Shown: positions 23,258 through 35,952 of the stretch, piece by piece
Position numbering within the stretch: position 1 is the first letter of the stretch
How the letters are laid out: the number at the start of each line of letters is the position of its first letter
NCBI GenBank assembly: GCA_007449985.2
Contig: VIIQ02000656.1
Coordinates: 160,903 to 224,902 of the forward strand
Direction: 5' to 3'
Origin: Desmodesmus armatus
Taxonomy: Eukaryota > Chlorophyta > Chlorophyceae > Sphaeropleales > Scenedesmaceae
Length of the DNA stretch: 64,000 bases
Position numbers and translations under genes: made by a program
Notes under the pieces: model-generated
What the model was told of the DNA's origin: nothing
Databases searched by the model: none
The model's input: the letters and a program-made list of their open reading frames with translations, nothing else

Positions 23258-26200
23258 TCACGCGGCAGCAGGCTTGAGCGCAGCAGCAGCACCACCCGCA
23301 CCCGCATCACCACCCGAGGGCCGCGCAGCAGCCTCTGCCGCCACCTTGCGCCCCACCTTCGCGCTCTGTGGCAGCAGGAACGGCGTCAGCACCATCGTGA
23401 TCGTGATCAACCCCGCGCTCAGCGCAAACGCCGCCGTGGCGCTGTGCGCGTGCCACACGCTGCCAAACATGGTGTTCGCGATCACCGCCACTACCGCCAT
23501 CATCGTATAGAAGATGCCGAAGGCGGTTCCCTTGAGGTGCGGGGGCGCCATGCCCACCACAGCGCTCAGCATCGGACCCTGCACCACCGCCCAGTGGACT
23601 CCCCAGAAGCCGCAAGCGGCAAACACCGCGTAGGGCCAGCTACCGCTCAACAGCAGCACAAGGTCTCCAGCCACTAGGGAGACCATCCCCAGGCCGAAGG
23701 TGGTCATATGGCCATACTTGTCGTCCAAACGGCCCATGGGATAGGCACACAGGAAGACAGAGAAGCACAGCAGCGCTACCACAAGGGTCGACTCTGCCTT
23801 GCCAAACCCGACCTCGATAGCCCGTGCTTCCAACAGAGACTCGTTGATATGGCCGAGACCATACAGCGCGATCACCGACAGCGTGCGGTAGAAGTCGACA
23901 CCCATGCTGCGCACGTCCCGCCAAAACTGCTGGACATTCTCCCAGAAGCTCGGCTGCTGCTGCTGGTGCTCGCGCATGGACGCCGCCCCTGCCGGCTGCT
24001 GCTGCGCATGCGCCTGCTGCTGCCTGAGCCGCAGCAGCTGCTGCGCCTGCTTCTCCTGCTGCTGCAGGGGCTGCTGCTGCTGCTGCTGCTCAGGCGTAGG
24101 CGACCGTAGGGCCTGACTGCTGCTGCTGCTGCTGTTGCTGGCAGCGCCCTTGTTGGGGTGGCTGGGCACAAACATGACGAAGGCAACGGTGCTGAGCGCC
24201 GACACGCCTGCAGAATACAACACGCACACAGAGGAGAAGGAGGACAACAGATATGTAAGAGAGTGTGCATGACAAAATATGTTTGGACGATTGGTGTACC
24301 AATGCTGTAGCAGACCATGTGATTGTACTCAAGCGCGATCGCACCTGCGCGTCTGTGGAACAGCTTCAATGGCACATGCACACAACCCACAGCAGCATCA
24401 CAGCACCGTATGCATTCCACAACTGGGCCGCTGCGCTTGCTCTGCACCCCCCTTCCCCATTGCTGTCAACCCCTCCCCCCTTGCGGTACAACCCCATTCC
24501 ACTCCAGCGCAAAGGGCACCCATGAAGAAACGACAACAGAACCAGATTGTATCACCCACCTGCTGCCAGCAGGAAGATTGCCCTGTAGTTGTTGTCGCTG
24601 GCCTTCATGAGAGCAAAGGCCAGGCCTGCGCCCATGAAGCTGCCCCACTTGCGCATGCTCTGCGCAAAGCCAAAGCACGCAGAGCGACTGGCAGCAGGGG
24701 ACAGGTCGCCGATGAGGGCATCACGAGGGGCAGCCTGCACAAGTAAAAACAGAAACAACAGCACACAGTCAACCACTGGTGATCTGGCAGTCGCACGTGT
24801 GGTGCTTCAGGTGCAGGTGATAATGGTGACAGTGAAGGCTGACTGTCGCTCGCGCAATACCAGCAAGGCGTGCTGAACAGACTGTGACTGTAGCTGGGTT
24901 CCTGCTCCTCTGAAACGCTCAGCTTTGCCGACCCAGCTGCTGTAACTTCACTGCCATTCCCCGACTGCAACAGCCCACCCACCTGCACCCCGTTGCCCAG
25001 CCTGTCAATGGCCTTAGTCATGAACAGCGACACGGTGGTGGTGGCACCAGACATGCCAAACTTGGCCATGGCCCCCATGGCGAAGCCAGCCGTGATGGCG
25101 GCCTTGCGTGACGTCATTTTGTCAGAGATGACGCCGCTGAACATGCGCACCACGTAGCTGAACGCCTCCAGCATGCCTGCACAGGGAACGAGGTGGCAAG
25201 TGGTACATGAAGAGTATGTTGGGAGACAGGATGCATTTGTATGCACACCACATAGCTGAACGCCTCCAGCATGCCTGTTCAGTGAAAGAGGTGGCAGGTA
25301 GCACAAGTGGGAAGTGTTGGCAGACAGAATGCGTTTGAAAGCACACCCCTAGCCATCAGACAGCCGGATGATGGCGCTCTTGAAGCAGCGCGCACCTCCA
25401 CACCTCAGCCTGCCCTGAGCACAAAGCGCCCGTCACCTTCTAACCCCACACATCCTCGACCACCTTGCAATGCAACTGCCCATTGGTCCCTTGCCCACCC
25501 CTTGGCACCGCCCCGCGTCACCTTCACATGCCGATCCCCATCCACATGCCCTGACAACCCCCTCCCCCCCTCCCCATGCCCCAGCTCACCTGCGACTATG
25601 CCCAACCCATGCCTATCCCCATGCCCTGCCACCCAGCCACCCCTCCACCATCACAACGCCCCGCCTCACCCACCTTCAAACATGCCCATTGTTCGCATCG
25701 TCATCTTGAGCTCAGTGACCATGTAAATGGGCAGCAGCGTGTTGAACACACAGCTCGCTGACGTGAGCGCCATGCTGACCATGCTCAGCACAAAGATGCT
25801 GCGAGGGATGCCGCCCCCGATCATCGCCGGGGCCGCCTCGCCCCCTGCTGCTACCTCGCCGCTGCTGCTGGCCTGCTCTTTGCTGCTAGCTGCATGTCCT
25901 GCAGCGGCAGCGACCTGTCCTGCAGGTTCTGCATGGTGCTGTGCTGGCATGGGGTGTGCTGCAAGCTCCGCCAGCAGCGGCAGCTGCTCGTCGTCTGCAG
26001 GAGAGGCCAGGTCTCTGCTGCTTCCGTCAGGCTGGTGCACCAGCCTGACATCGCTGCTTTCATACAGGCCCTCAAGCCGCTGCCGGCTGACCTCGGCAGC
26101 TACTGCTGCTGCAAGCTGCTCCCCAGCCGCAAGGTCCGCATGCAAGCTGCTGCCGTTGGGGGCAGCAGCAGCAGCAGCGGCGGCGGCAGCGGCAGCAGTG

Positions 26201-26319
26201 TCAGCATGCAGGGGTGGGATGCTGCCCTGCTGCGCGGAAAAGGGAGGCTGGCCGAGCTCCAGGTCGTGGGAGTCATGGGAGGGGTCGCCGCTGCCTGTGA
26301 TGGGGCGGAATTGGGCCAC
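23258..26319 (-). CDS. Major facilitator superfamily transporter
   Basis: Membrane carrier of unknown substrate. Exons (minus): 26319-25674, 25176-24983, 24734-24560 and 24207-23258, total 1965 bp (654 aa), all phases consistent. The first about 170 residues are hydrophilic, with an Ala run and acidic patches. Transmembrane helix 1 (PRSIFVLSMVSMALTSASCV) follows. The loop 2-3 motif A is present as RMFSGVISDKMTSRK, and its second-half counterpart as GRLDDKYGH. APRDALIGDLSPAASRSACF and FGFAQSMRKWGSFMGAGLAF resemble bacterial-type MFS drug/sugar carriers. The cytoplasmic central loop carries a Gln-rich tract coded by CAG repeats. The C-terminus is Ala/Gly-rich. The start is the first Met before the acidic N-terminus, and an upstream start is possible. 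Confidence 0.87.
25228..25350 (-). repeat. Intronic copy of the 5' edge of MFS exon 2
   Basis: tagctgaacgcctccagcat occurs at 25155-25174 (real edge of exon 2, coding GMLEAFSY) and again at 25253-25272. About 75 bases of flanking intron are also shared in diverged form (gaggtggca, gacag, aatgcgtttg/gatgcatttg). The copy period is about 98 bp. Confidence 0.85.
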
Positions 26320-29154
26320 CCGCGCTGGAACACCAGCCCGTCTGTGGTAGGGGCCAGTGCTGACCGGGATACTGCAGCATCAAGGTAATTCACCGGCCAC
26401 ATAAACCAGCGTGATCAGAACAGGTACACTTCATGTTGGTTATTATCACGTTTTTTGTACTGCACGCGTTCACCATGCGTGTAGTGTGTGCTTCTGCATT
26501 GCTTCACAAGCAGGGTTATGCTGTTGTTGTGGAGGCAGCAGCAGCTGCAGTGCAGTTGTGCGCATTCCCAACAATTGCAGGGACCAGCAGGCACTTGAGC
26601 CAGCTATTGACAATATGAAAACATGTGTATTTAATAAATATGAGGACACCTTGGGGACAACCCTCACTCCGCAGCAAGACCTGGGCAGCAGCAGCAGCCT
26701 GGCAGCACACACCTGAAGTTTGCAAGGGTGTCTGAAAGCATCCGGCGCCTGTGCAACGTGTGCAGCCGGCTGTGATTTCTGCAAAGAAGGCTGCTGCTGC
26801 TAGCAACACCCACAGACCTAGCTGTGGGTGTCTGTTGATGCTGGAGCAGTCGTGCTGACATCTGTGGAGAGGCCCTCTGCCAGCGTCAGCTCAGCATGCA
26901 ACGTGGAATCACTGCGTCTCCTATGTGAAATATAACAGCCTCGCAACGAAAGTTTGCGTTGTTGAATTTCCGCCGAATTTCGTGTGTGTGGAGGAGGACG
27001 TGGTGGCGGTGATGCCAGCAGAGCAGCACACGAGTGTTTGGAAACGTCGAATGGGCTTGCACGTTGATGCTTACACTGTTACGCAACTGTGCTGTGGCAG
27101 CACACTTGTGTGGCCACACTTTTGTCACCCCGCCACAGTCACATCCACCCCTGGGGCTCCTGGAGCTGGCTTGGTACAGGCTTTGGTTTCGGCAATGCCA
27201 TGTCAATCCATAAGCTGTTAGTGCTGCAGCAATGCAGTCTGCAATCAGTCATCATTAGTCAGCAGTGCTGGGTCGCTGCTGGAGACGGCTGCAGGCACAG
27301 TGCACCAGGCAGGAGGCGAGGAAGACAGTGAAAGTTGACTCTGGTCAAAGTAGTTACAAATGATGCATGCTTCATTTGATTGACAGCACAACTGGCAGTG
27401 CCCCAGGTTCAATGGCACATGCCATCACAACATGTGAGTGTACCCCACAAGGCACATAGCCTTATTGACCAGGAACAACCAAGCCACACAACTTTTGGCT
27501 ACTGACCAGGGCTGCCGGCGATGCAAGGCTTTCAAGCAGTGTGCTGGCAGGCTTCCTGCACAGTCCTGGCAGGCTTCCTGCACATGCATGCCTCACATAT
27601 GTGATGCTCAACACGTATGTTTGGTGGGTTAGGGGGGGGGGGGGGAGGGACTGCCGCAGCAATAGTGTTGCAAGACCGGCATGACATGGCCCACACCCCT
27701 CAGGACCGAAAATCCGTCCCCACCGCCACAGACACAACCAACTTCACACAATCTTGGGGTCTGCTGAGGGAGCTGACACGCAACAACACACGCTCTCTAT
27801 CTACACGACAGCATCATCATTAGCCTTCGCCACGCACGCCGCCTTGCAGGCCTGACGCCAGCCATGTGCCTCAAGAACCTTAGGCCAGCACTGCTGGGCC
27901 CCAGCAGTGCAGCTAGTGCTGTCCAGGCAATCAGCCAACCCACTGCCACCCTCACATACAGTCAACAACCCTTATCAGGTCACCGCAACACAAACACAAC
28001 TGGCACACACAATCCAGGTGGTAACCACTCCCACGTCGGTCGTCACCTGACACCCCTGCCAGCAGCAGAAACCATTGGCGTTAATGACGCATGCCTTCCT
28101 TGTACTCCCCCCCCCTGCTTGCCAGATAGGTGGCGTACATGGGCAGCTTTTCGCAGTCCAGAATAGCTCTCCAACCTACCAGCATATCTGCAGACCGACA
28201 GACAACCCTAGAAGCAGAACCAGCAGCCATGCTGTTGCACGTGACTGCTCCAGCTGCTGCTGTGTGTCCTGCTGCCAACGCCGCCCAGCACACCATACGG
28301 CCTCATTGCTCGCTCCCAGCTGCAAAGTTTGTGGCTGCTGCTGGCGCTGCTAGTGCTGCCAGTGGCGCGCGCCAGTGCCAGCGCGCTGTGTTGGTCCTTC
28401 AGGTTCCCAGCAGGAAGCCCGCCCAGGCACAAGCAAGGACAGAGATGATGACTGTGAAGTGGGCCTGGAGCGTAACACAGCACAGCACAGCACAGCATGC
28501 ACCAGCAAGACACAGAAAGCAAGCAAGGCAGACAGTAGGGCAGAGCACATGATGGCAGATGCAGCATACAGATGCCCCATCTAGCAGAGAAACCAAGATT
28601 ACTGTTACTGTTACTGTTACTGTTACTGTTACTGTTACATGGTTCAGGCAGAGCCTGAACACCCCGTTACACGCATCACCCGACCATGAGAATCGCTCCA
28701 CCTGTACCACCACTGCCAGTGACACAGTGTGCCCCTACAAACAAGCTATCAACGACCGAATGGACGCATTGGTGTGCTGACGGCAGCTATCACCCCCCCC
28801 CCTGGAGCACTTCCATGGCTGCAAACTTACCCTCACTCTGCCAGTGCTGCAGCCGCCTGCTGCGCCAATGCAAGATCGCTGTGGCCAAGGTGCCATCGCA
28901 GCACCTGCCGCCACACAGGCTCATCTTCTGGGACCTGCCAGCCACAGCAGCAGTGACAGCAGATCCTGAATACTCTTAGTCAGACCCTGAGTGATTACTA
29001 AGGTACTCAGTACTTCAGACCCTGAAGAGCTGAGCTAAGGGAGTGAATGTGGTTTGGACCGTTTGTGCAGTGAAAGCTGGTAGATCGGCGGTGGTACATC
29101 GTGATGCATGGCAAGTGACGTGCATCTCAGACGACAGCAGCAGCTAATCCTTGA
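26320..29154. other. Interval upstream of the MFS gene and downstream of the LRR gene
   Basis: No convincing gene. It holds the MFS 5' region and the LRR gene 3' flank. Repeats seen: a short tandem duplication near 27540-27585 (ctggcaggcttcctgcaca twice), a G run at 27630-27645, and a TTACTG hexamer array at 28600-28640. A plus-strand open frame at 28130-28552 is Ala-rich and without a recognisable domain. Confidence 0.4.
28600..28640. repeat. TTACTG hexanucleotide array
   Basis: About six perfect copies of ttactg on the plus strand. Related TAACTG/TAACAG-type runs appear at 1236-1262 and 42472-42540, so the same simple-repeat family is scattered through the window. Confidence 0.9.
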
Positions 29155-30753
29155 TCATACACTTGCCACACAACAGCTCACCTCACTGGCCATGTCCACC
29201 TGACATTGACTCCCATTCACCGGCCCTTCGTAAGTCAGCCTGGTCAGCTGCTTCAGCTGTGCCAGCTGCAGCAGTAGACCCTCTCCAGCCGCCTCATCAA
29301 ACCTCACACTCAGCTCCCTAAGCCCTGTCAGCTTACACACAGCCTCAAAACCCTCCCCCATGGAGCCATATGTGCCAGCTTCAGGACACAGCTCCAGTGT
29401 ATGCAGCCCGCTCAACCGCGGCAGCTGCATCAGAAGCTTTGAACTGAGAGTCAGATGCGGCATGAACAGAGTCTGCAGCCCAGGGCAGCAGCTGACAAGG
29501 CGGCTGCCTTCAGGAGCTGCTGCCAAGCTCTGGTTTGGATGGTATACTTCTGAGATGTCGAGGATCTGCAGCTGTGGCAGCTGCCTGCCGGCCGGGAACA
29601 GATGCTGCCAGACCCCTTCTGGCAGAGTGCACCTCCTCAAATCAAGGACCTCTAGCTTGCTGCTTGCTGTCAGGGCTGAGTAGGCTGCTGCAGGAGGACT
29701 CCTTGCTGCTGCAGGCGGGCTCCCTTCCCCGCTTCCTTCCCCGCTGGCTTCCCCCCTGGCTTCCCCGTCTGCTTTGAGACTGTCAGACAAGCTCAGCTCG
29801 GTCAGCTGCTGCAGCGGCTGCACATGCAGCAGCAGCTGTGCAGCACCTGCTGGACCGCCAGTGATCCTGCAGTCCTGCAGAAGCAGATGCTGCAGGAGGG
29901 TTTTGCCAGCCAGCACCGCAGGCTCCACGTCCATGAAGTGTTCGTCTTCACTCTTCCCTGAGACCCCCAGACATGTAAGGGCCTGTGTCACTGACAGCAT
30001 GCTGGCAGTGATCGTGAGGATACTGCCTTCGCCATACCTGTACTCCTCAAAAAGATCTTCGAGACGAAGGTCTACTAGGCGAGTCAACGCCTGCAACGGC
30101 TGCAGGACAGGTCTGTCATAATACTGCCCCAGCACCTCCATCTCAGCTAGCTCGAGGTAAGTGAGATGCACCAAGCGGTCCAGCACGCCGGTGAAAAGCT
30201 GCGCATGCCTGCTGTTCCACAGCAGGCGCTGAAGGCTCAGGTGCTCTAGTGAGTCCGCCGGCAGCTGCACCAGTGCTTGCCGAAACGCATCAGCGTTCCC
30301 GCCATTCAACAGCTCGCAGTCACTGAGCCGCAGCTGCTTGAGGGATGCGAGTGCAGGAGACCTCAGCACGCCCGGCCGCGGCAGGCACATGCATTCAAGC
30401 TGAAGGTTGGTGAGGTGCAGGTTAACGGGCAGCTGATAGAGCTTCACTAATTCATCTTCGTCTGGGCCGTCAAGGATGTTCCACGAGAATTGCAGACTCC
30501 TCAGAGTGACGCTGTCGATGTGCTGGCCATGCCTGCGCAGGAACTGCATGACGCCGTTGACATGCTGCTGGGTGGCAACAACCGCTGTGATGCTGTGCAG
30601 GATTGACACAGCTACCCGGTGCAGCTTGCTGTGTGCTGCGGCTGCACAGAACAGGCTGCGTTGGTCGCCCGCTGCACAGAACTGCAGCACCGCCAGCAGG
30701 CAGGGGTCCGGCAGAGCCAGCAGCAGGGACTGTGCTGATGCATCCCTTGCCAT
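29155..30753 (-). CDS. F-box-like leucine-rich-repeat protein, intronless
   Basis: A 532-residue single-exon protein. The chosen start (ATG at 30753, MARDASAQSLLLAL) directly precedes an F-box-like segment: ALPDPCLLAVLQFCAAGDQR, then SLFCAAAAHSKLHRVA. An in-frame Met 39 codons upstream is less likely. The rest is a string of irregular leucine-rich repeats, such as LKQLRLSDCELLNG, LEHLSLQRLLW, LTYLELAEMEVLG, LEVLDLRRCTLPEG, LQILDISEVY and LHTLELCPEAG, with about 25-30 residues between repeats. A Ser/Gly/Glu-rich low-complexity insertion sits in the middle. The likely role is substrate recognition in an SCF ubiquitin ligase, by analogy only. It is the only long intronless gene here and carries no exon-edge duplicates. 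Confidence 0.78.
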   Translation of the reverse strand: MARDASAQSLLLALPDPCLLAVLQFCAAGDQRSLFCAAAAHSKLHRVAVSILHSITAVVATQQHVNGVMQFLRRHGQHIDSVTLRSLQFSWNILDGPDEDELVKLYQLPVNLHLTNLQLECMCLPRPGVLRSPALASLKQLRLSDCELLNGGNADAFRQALVQLPADSLEHLSLQRLLWNSRHAQLFTGVLDRLVHLTYLELAEMEVLGQYYDRPVLQPLQALTRLVDLRLEDLFEEYRYGEGSILTITASMLSVTQALTCLGVSGKSEDEHFMDVEPAVLAGKTLLQHLLLQDCRITGGPAGAAQLLLHVQPLQQLTELSLSDSLKADGEARGEASGEGSGEGSPPAAARSPPAAAYSALTASSKLEVLDLRRCTLPEGVWQHLFPAGRQLPQLQILDISEVYHPNQSLAAAPEGSRLVSCCPGLQTLFMPHLTLSSKLLMQLPRLSGLHTLELCPEAGTYGSMGEGFEAVCKLTGLRELSVRFDEAAGEGLLLQLAQLKQLTRLTYEGPVNGSQCQVDMASEVSCCVASV

Positions 30754-32650
30754 CCTTTGCCTGGAGCAGCAACACGCACAACAGGCAGACGCATGATCTC
30801 TTGGAGGAGGCAAAACTTTATTTTGTACAGGTTTTGAGCTGGCTAGGTGTATCAAGCACCAGCAACACACGGACAGTAACCTTCAACAACGGGAGCACAG
30901 CGCCGGGGCCCGCCTGCATCACCTTTGATGCTCGATTACAAAATCATTGGAGTCACTTCTAGAAAAAGTGGACGACATTGCACTGATCCGTGCTCAATGG
31001 GTGCCGCGCGGAAGTTGGCGGGCTGATTGTCGGGGTGCTCCTGGTGTTAGCCTATCTTATGATTGTCAGCATAAAAGGGATGCAGAATGGTCTGAAGTTT
31101 GCTTGTTGCTGGTCTGGATACAGCAGGCCCAGTATGTGTTGATTGCTACAGATGGGTTATAACATCAGCTCTCGACAGCTTGTGCTGAGCACTCTATAAG
31201 GCGTTTTGAAAGGCATTGGTACAGTCTGGTTTGAACACAAGGCTGAGAAGCTCACGGCCAAGCTGCTGTCGGAACCCCGACTGGTCAAGTCCCCGGGACA
31301 CGGTGTCGTCTGTACCTAAAAATGGCATGTCTGGTAATATGGCATATCTGATGGAAAGCACATGCAGACTTATAGAGGGGCTGCTGGCATCTCAAAGCCA
31401 CACACCACAACAGCTGGTTGACTGTGTGGCACATGTGTACTGCCGGGGTATGGGCCTAGACTTCCAGCCTGGCAGGTGGCACTTGGCGAACAAATCGGCA
31501 ACATGCCAAGAGTCTGAGCCACCATCTCCCTGCGGTTGCCACCACCCCTTCCCAACCGTGACAACTCCAGCGACAAAGGCAGGGGATGAAGGCCCAAGGC
31601 GCGCACACCAATATGGAGTGCTCTGTTTGGGGCTGTACGGCTTCACACAAGCCTGCAAGCCGCTTGCAAGTTGCAGCAGCGCTTCTGGGGAAGGCCACAT
31701 CTGTTGATTGTTCTGTAGTACTGTTGGCTAGGATGCCTGAAATACAGCTGTGACAGGTCACCCACCAATGGACAATGCATCCACTGGCTTGCCAATGTAC
31801 AATTTACCGTGCCAGCATCCCGCACTGTACACGCACTTGCCAAACACTACACGTGTCAACAGTACGATCACTGGCCGTCCTCATGGGTTAAACCATTATT
31901 CCTGGACCATTTGCAACAATAAAGTGGCTTGAAGTCTTGATCAGATCTCCTGATGCCAGCCCAGGAATGAGACCCAGGCTGGCAAATACTTGGATGCAAC
32001 ACTGATGTGTCGGCGTCTGTAGTGCAGGCGAGGCATGAATGGCAGATGTGCTGATGAATTTGACACACCTTTTTGTTGTTCTTGTTCCTCATCAAAGGGG
32101 TGGCTAACTTTGGAGGAAAGACCGTCACAGCTGACGGTCAAACACCGTTGACCGATGCAGTTCACACCAAGGGAAGTCAGCAGGACATGCTCGGAGATAT
32201 ATCAGAGAAGGGTAAGGGAGCTGCCGCGTTCCATACAGCGGTAGGCTCTGCCAAAACAGCTTCGTAGCTTTTTGTCAGGCCGTGGAGCTTACCGAGATCT
32301 TGGAGCCAATTGATTACAATACTGGAGGTACGCTGACTTCTTGCTAAGTGGAAGCTGTTGGCATTCTTGCCGGCTGGCTGCTTCAGATCATCGACAGCAA
32401 CAACTCTCGCAGTTGCACATTTAGCCATGCATTGGTTCTCAAAGAATATGATGTCGTCGACAGTACTGCTTAGGAATGCTGGTACATTGCACAGCTCGGC
32501 CTAGTGGCCCCAAAGTGTCCCTGCTGCTTCCTGTGCTGCTGCTGTCACTGCTGCTACTGCTGCTTGCCCTGCCTTGTGTCCCTGCCTTCCTTCACCACAC
32601 CTATCGCCCTTAATATGAACCCTTCGTGCTCGTATCTTTGCAGATCGGCG
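30754..32650. other. Divergent interval between the LRR gene and the UAP-like gene
   Basis: The flanking genes diverge, so promoters are expected here. Just before the UAP-like start codon at 32651 there is a good acceptor (ctttgcag at 32636-32643), suggesting an intron in its 5' UTR. I see no coding exon with recognisable content. CTG-rich pyrimidine sequence occupies 32520-32570. Confidence 0.4.
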
Positions 32651-34847
32651 ATGGTGGCTCAGGTGCTGCCATGGGATGCATTGTTCCTGGCTGGCTTTGC
32701 TTACAGCGGGTACAGGACGCTGGGCAGGTGGCTCAAATACACTGATGACGTGGCTAAGAGCCAGTCAGGTGAGACCAACGGGAAGTCCAACGTTAGGTTT
32801 TGGTTTCGGATAACCTAGACGGGACTGGCAGCAGCACTAACAGCAGCAGCGGCAGCACTCCCAGCAACGAGTGCCGCAGCTACTTTGCAGTTGGGCATGC
32901 TCCTATCGCAGCCGCACAGGTTCACACAAGCAGTCCTGTCCGGCTATACAGGGCCTGAAAGACACTGTAGCTGTCTTTCAAGGTTTGACAGTCTCTTTGG
33001 CAGCTGGAGCTTGCGCACCGCGCGTGTGGCATTCTCTCTTTATCTTTTTTTTGGGGTGGACCAGAGGAGGGAGTAGAACATGTTTGCATGTTATGAAGGG
33101 CGTGCTCGCACATGCGTGGTAGTGGCTCTCCGAATGGTGTTGCCAGTTGTTGGCAGCACCACAGTACGGCTGTGGTGTTGTGATCATCGGCAGCCGCAAC
33201 AACAGCTGCACAGCTGGAAAGCATGTTGTGAGACAGTGGTGCCGCTGGTAGTTGCAGCCATCACTCCACAACAGCAGCAGCAGCAGCAGCGGCGGCGGCG
33301 GCAGCAGTGCTGCTAAGCCTCCATTTCAATTGTTGCACAGTGCAACGACTGTGTCTTGAGGTCTTGGCAGCAGCAGCTGCTGCAGCAGGAACCTGTGTCG
33401 TGGCTGAAGTATTACCTATGTTGTCCTTCTAGCCACCGCCGCTGCCGCCGCCACCGCAGTAGCAGCAGCAGCAGCAGTAGCAGTAGCAGCAGCAGCAGCA
33501 GCAGTGCCATAGCATATGCTACTATCTCCACGACCTGGGTGCTACTTGTATGCAGCACCGCACAGCGGCAGCAGCAGCAGCAGCAGTGCTACCAAGACCT
33601 CAGTCATAGCCGTTGTTCAGCGCGGCACTTTGAATGGGGTCCTAGCAGTAGCAGCAGCAGCAGCTGCAGCCATGAACCCGTGTGGTGGCTGCAGTGTATA
33701 TTTGTGTGCTCCTTGTTTGTCACTCGCACACACTCATCCCTAACTCTTACCCCCCCCCTCCCTCCTTCCACCCCCCCCCCCCTCCCCAGATGGTGCGTAC
33801 CTTGAGGGGTTCAGGGAGTACCTGTCCCAGGCTGGAATCTGCCAACATTCATGCACACGCTAACACTCACATTGATGCCTACCAACTGTTGCCCCCCCCT
33901 CCCCCCCCTTTCCCCTCCCCCCCTTCCCCTCCCCCCCTCCCCCCCCCCCCCAGATGGTGCGTACCTTGAGGGTTTCAGGGAGTACCTGTCCCAGGCTGCT
34001 GCTGGTGGTGAGCGCTCCAAGCCCAACCCTGGTGCGGGGGCTGAGGCCAGCGGTCAGGCACACCTGTGGAGGGACTTTGGGGGCATGAAGACAAAGCAGC
34101 GCATTGCTCTGGTGCAGGAGATGCAGAAGGTGTGTATCAACAGCTTTTGGTGGGGTGGGGGTGGGGGTGGGGTGGGGGTGGGGGTGGGGGTGGAGGCGGA
34201 GGGGGGGGGGTCAGATGATGTGTGCGAGTGTGTTGGTGTGTGTGTCAGCAGAGGGACTGCAAGCGTACTCGTGCATGTGTGTGTGGGGGGGGGGGGAGCG
34301 GGTGTGTGTGAGGCCAGTGGTCAGGCTCACCTGTGGAGGGACTTTGGGGGCATGAAGACGAAGCAGCGCATCGCACTGGTGCAGGAGATGCAGAAGGTGT
34401 GTATCAACAGCTTGCTCAGCACATCCTAGTGGTGCTCATGATGCACATGGCACGTATCAGAAGCGGGGGGGGGGGGGCTGGAAGGGAAGGGGGATGATGA
34501 TGAGGTGCTGACGGAGGAAGGGTGTTGTACGGGGGGGGGGGGGGGGGGGGGGCTCTTTGTTGGGGGGGGGGGGGAACCAAGGACATGAGAGGTTTGAGGA
34601 GGGGTGCAGGGGCATGAAGACAAAGCAGCACAGTGCACTGGTGCAGGAGATGCAGAACGTAGGGGGGGGGGGGGAGGGGGGGGGGTGCACAGGCATGGCC
34701 GGGGGGGGGGGGGGTGCAGAGGCATGACCATGGGGGGGGGGGCAGGGATGCAGAAGGCAGGGGGGCTGCAGGCGGTAGACAAGCAACACTTGATTCCGAC
34801 TATTGCAGCAGCTGCACTTTCTCCTGCTGTCACTGGCAATGCCACTC

Positions 34848-34886
<39 letters not shown>

Positions 34887-35226
34887 TCGCAGATGTTGGA
34901 GTGGACGGGTCAGGATGGTGCGTACCGTGAGTTGGTGCGTCACCGTGGCAAGCCCTGGTCCGCCCTGCCCCATGGGGCCAAGAAGGCTCTGCTGGCTGCT
35001 GCTGACCAACTGGACTGGAGCTTCCTGGGAGACATGGCAGACGTGAGTTTACCGGGGGGGGGGGGGGGGGGGCTAAAAGGGGTGTGTGTGTGCGTTTCGT
35101 GGGTGGGGCACATTTGTGCTGGTGTGGTCAGACAATGCAGTGCGTCTTGACAACATGCCAACAACACCTCCAACTACAATGGCCGCTTGTGATCATTGTT
35201 TCACTCGCCTTCCCCCTCCTCTGTGA

Positions 35227-35271
<45 letters not shown>

Positions 35272-35889
35272 CACAGAACGGTGCTGCTGTGTCAGCCAGC
35301 AGTCGGTTGTGGCAGGTGACCGAGCCTCTGCCGCTGCTGTCTGCTGAGCCTGGTCTGGCTGAGGTGTTGCTGGGTGATGGCCAGGCCCTGATTGAGCTGG
35401 TGGCCAGTGCTGACATTGCCATCAACGCACTGCTCAACGACCAACAGGTGGGTGTGGAGGTGTGTGGTGTGTGGTAGCAATGTTGGGGTCCGGGGGGGGG
35501 GGGGGATGCTCTCCATATAGAGGCACTCCTTCTGCCACCCATCCCTGAACACTTGCACAGCTGGCTTGTGGGGATGGAAAGGTGGGATGTGGGGCGGTCA
35601 GGGAGGTGGTTAAACATCTGGAGGGGCAGGGGTAGGAGGCAGGCAGTGGAGGCGTTGGGTTGAGGCTGATGTGCCTACATAGCGGCACTGCTTATGGGCC
35701 AATGTGTGGTGTCATTTGTAAGCATGAGGATTGACGTGGGGTAGAGTGGTGTTGAGCTTCAGTGAAGGGGTTTAGGGTTTAGGGTTTAGCTGTAGTGTTC
35801 AGGGCTGAGGGCCTAGCTGCTACAATAGCCCAGCCTGCGTCCCAGAGGCCCACTGTCCCCTCACCATCCCCTTGAACATCTCTACCATG

Positions 35890-35952
<63 letters not shown>

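Noticed and set aside
23307..23615. Other open frames across the MFS gene
   Set aside because: GC-rich coding sequence keeps alternative frames open; the four-exon MFS model accounts for all of it.
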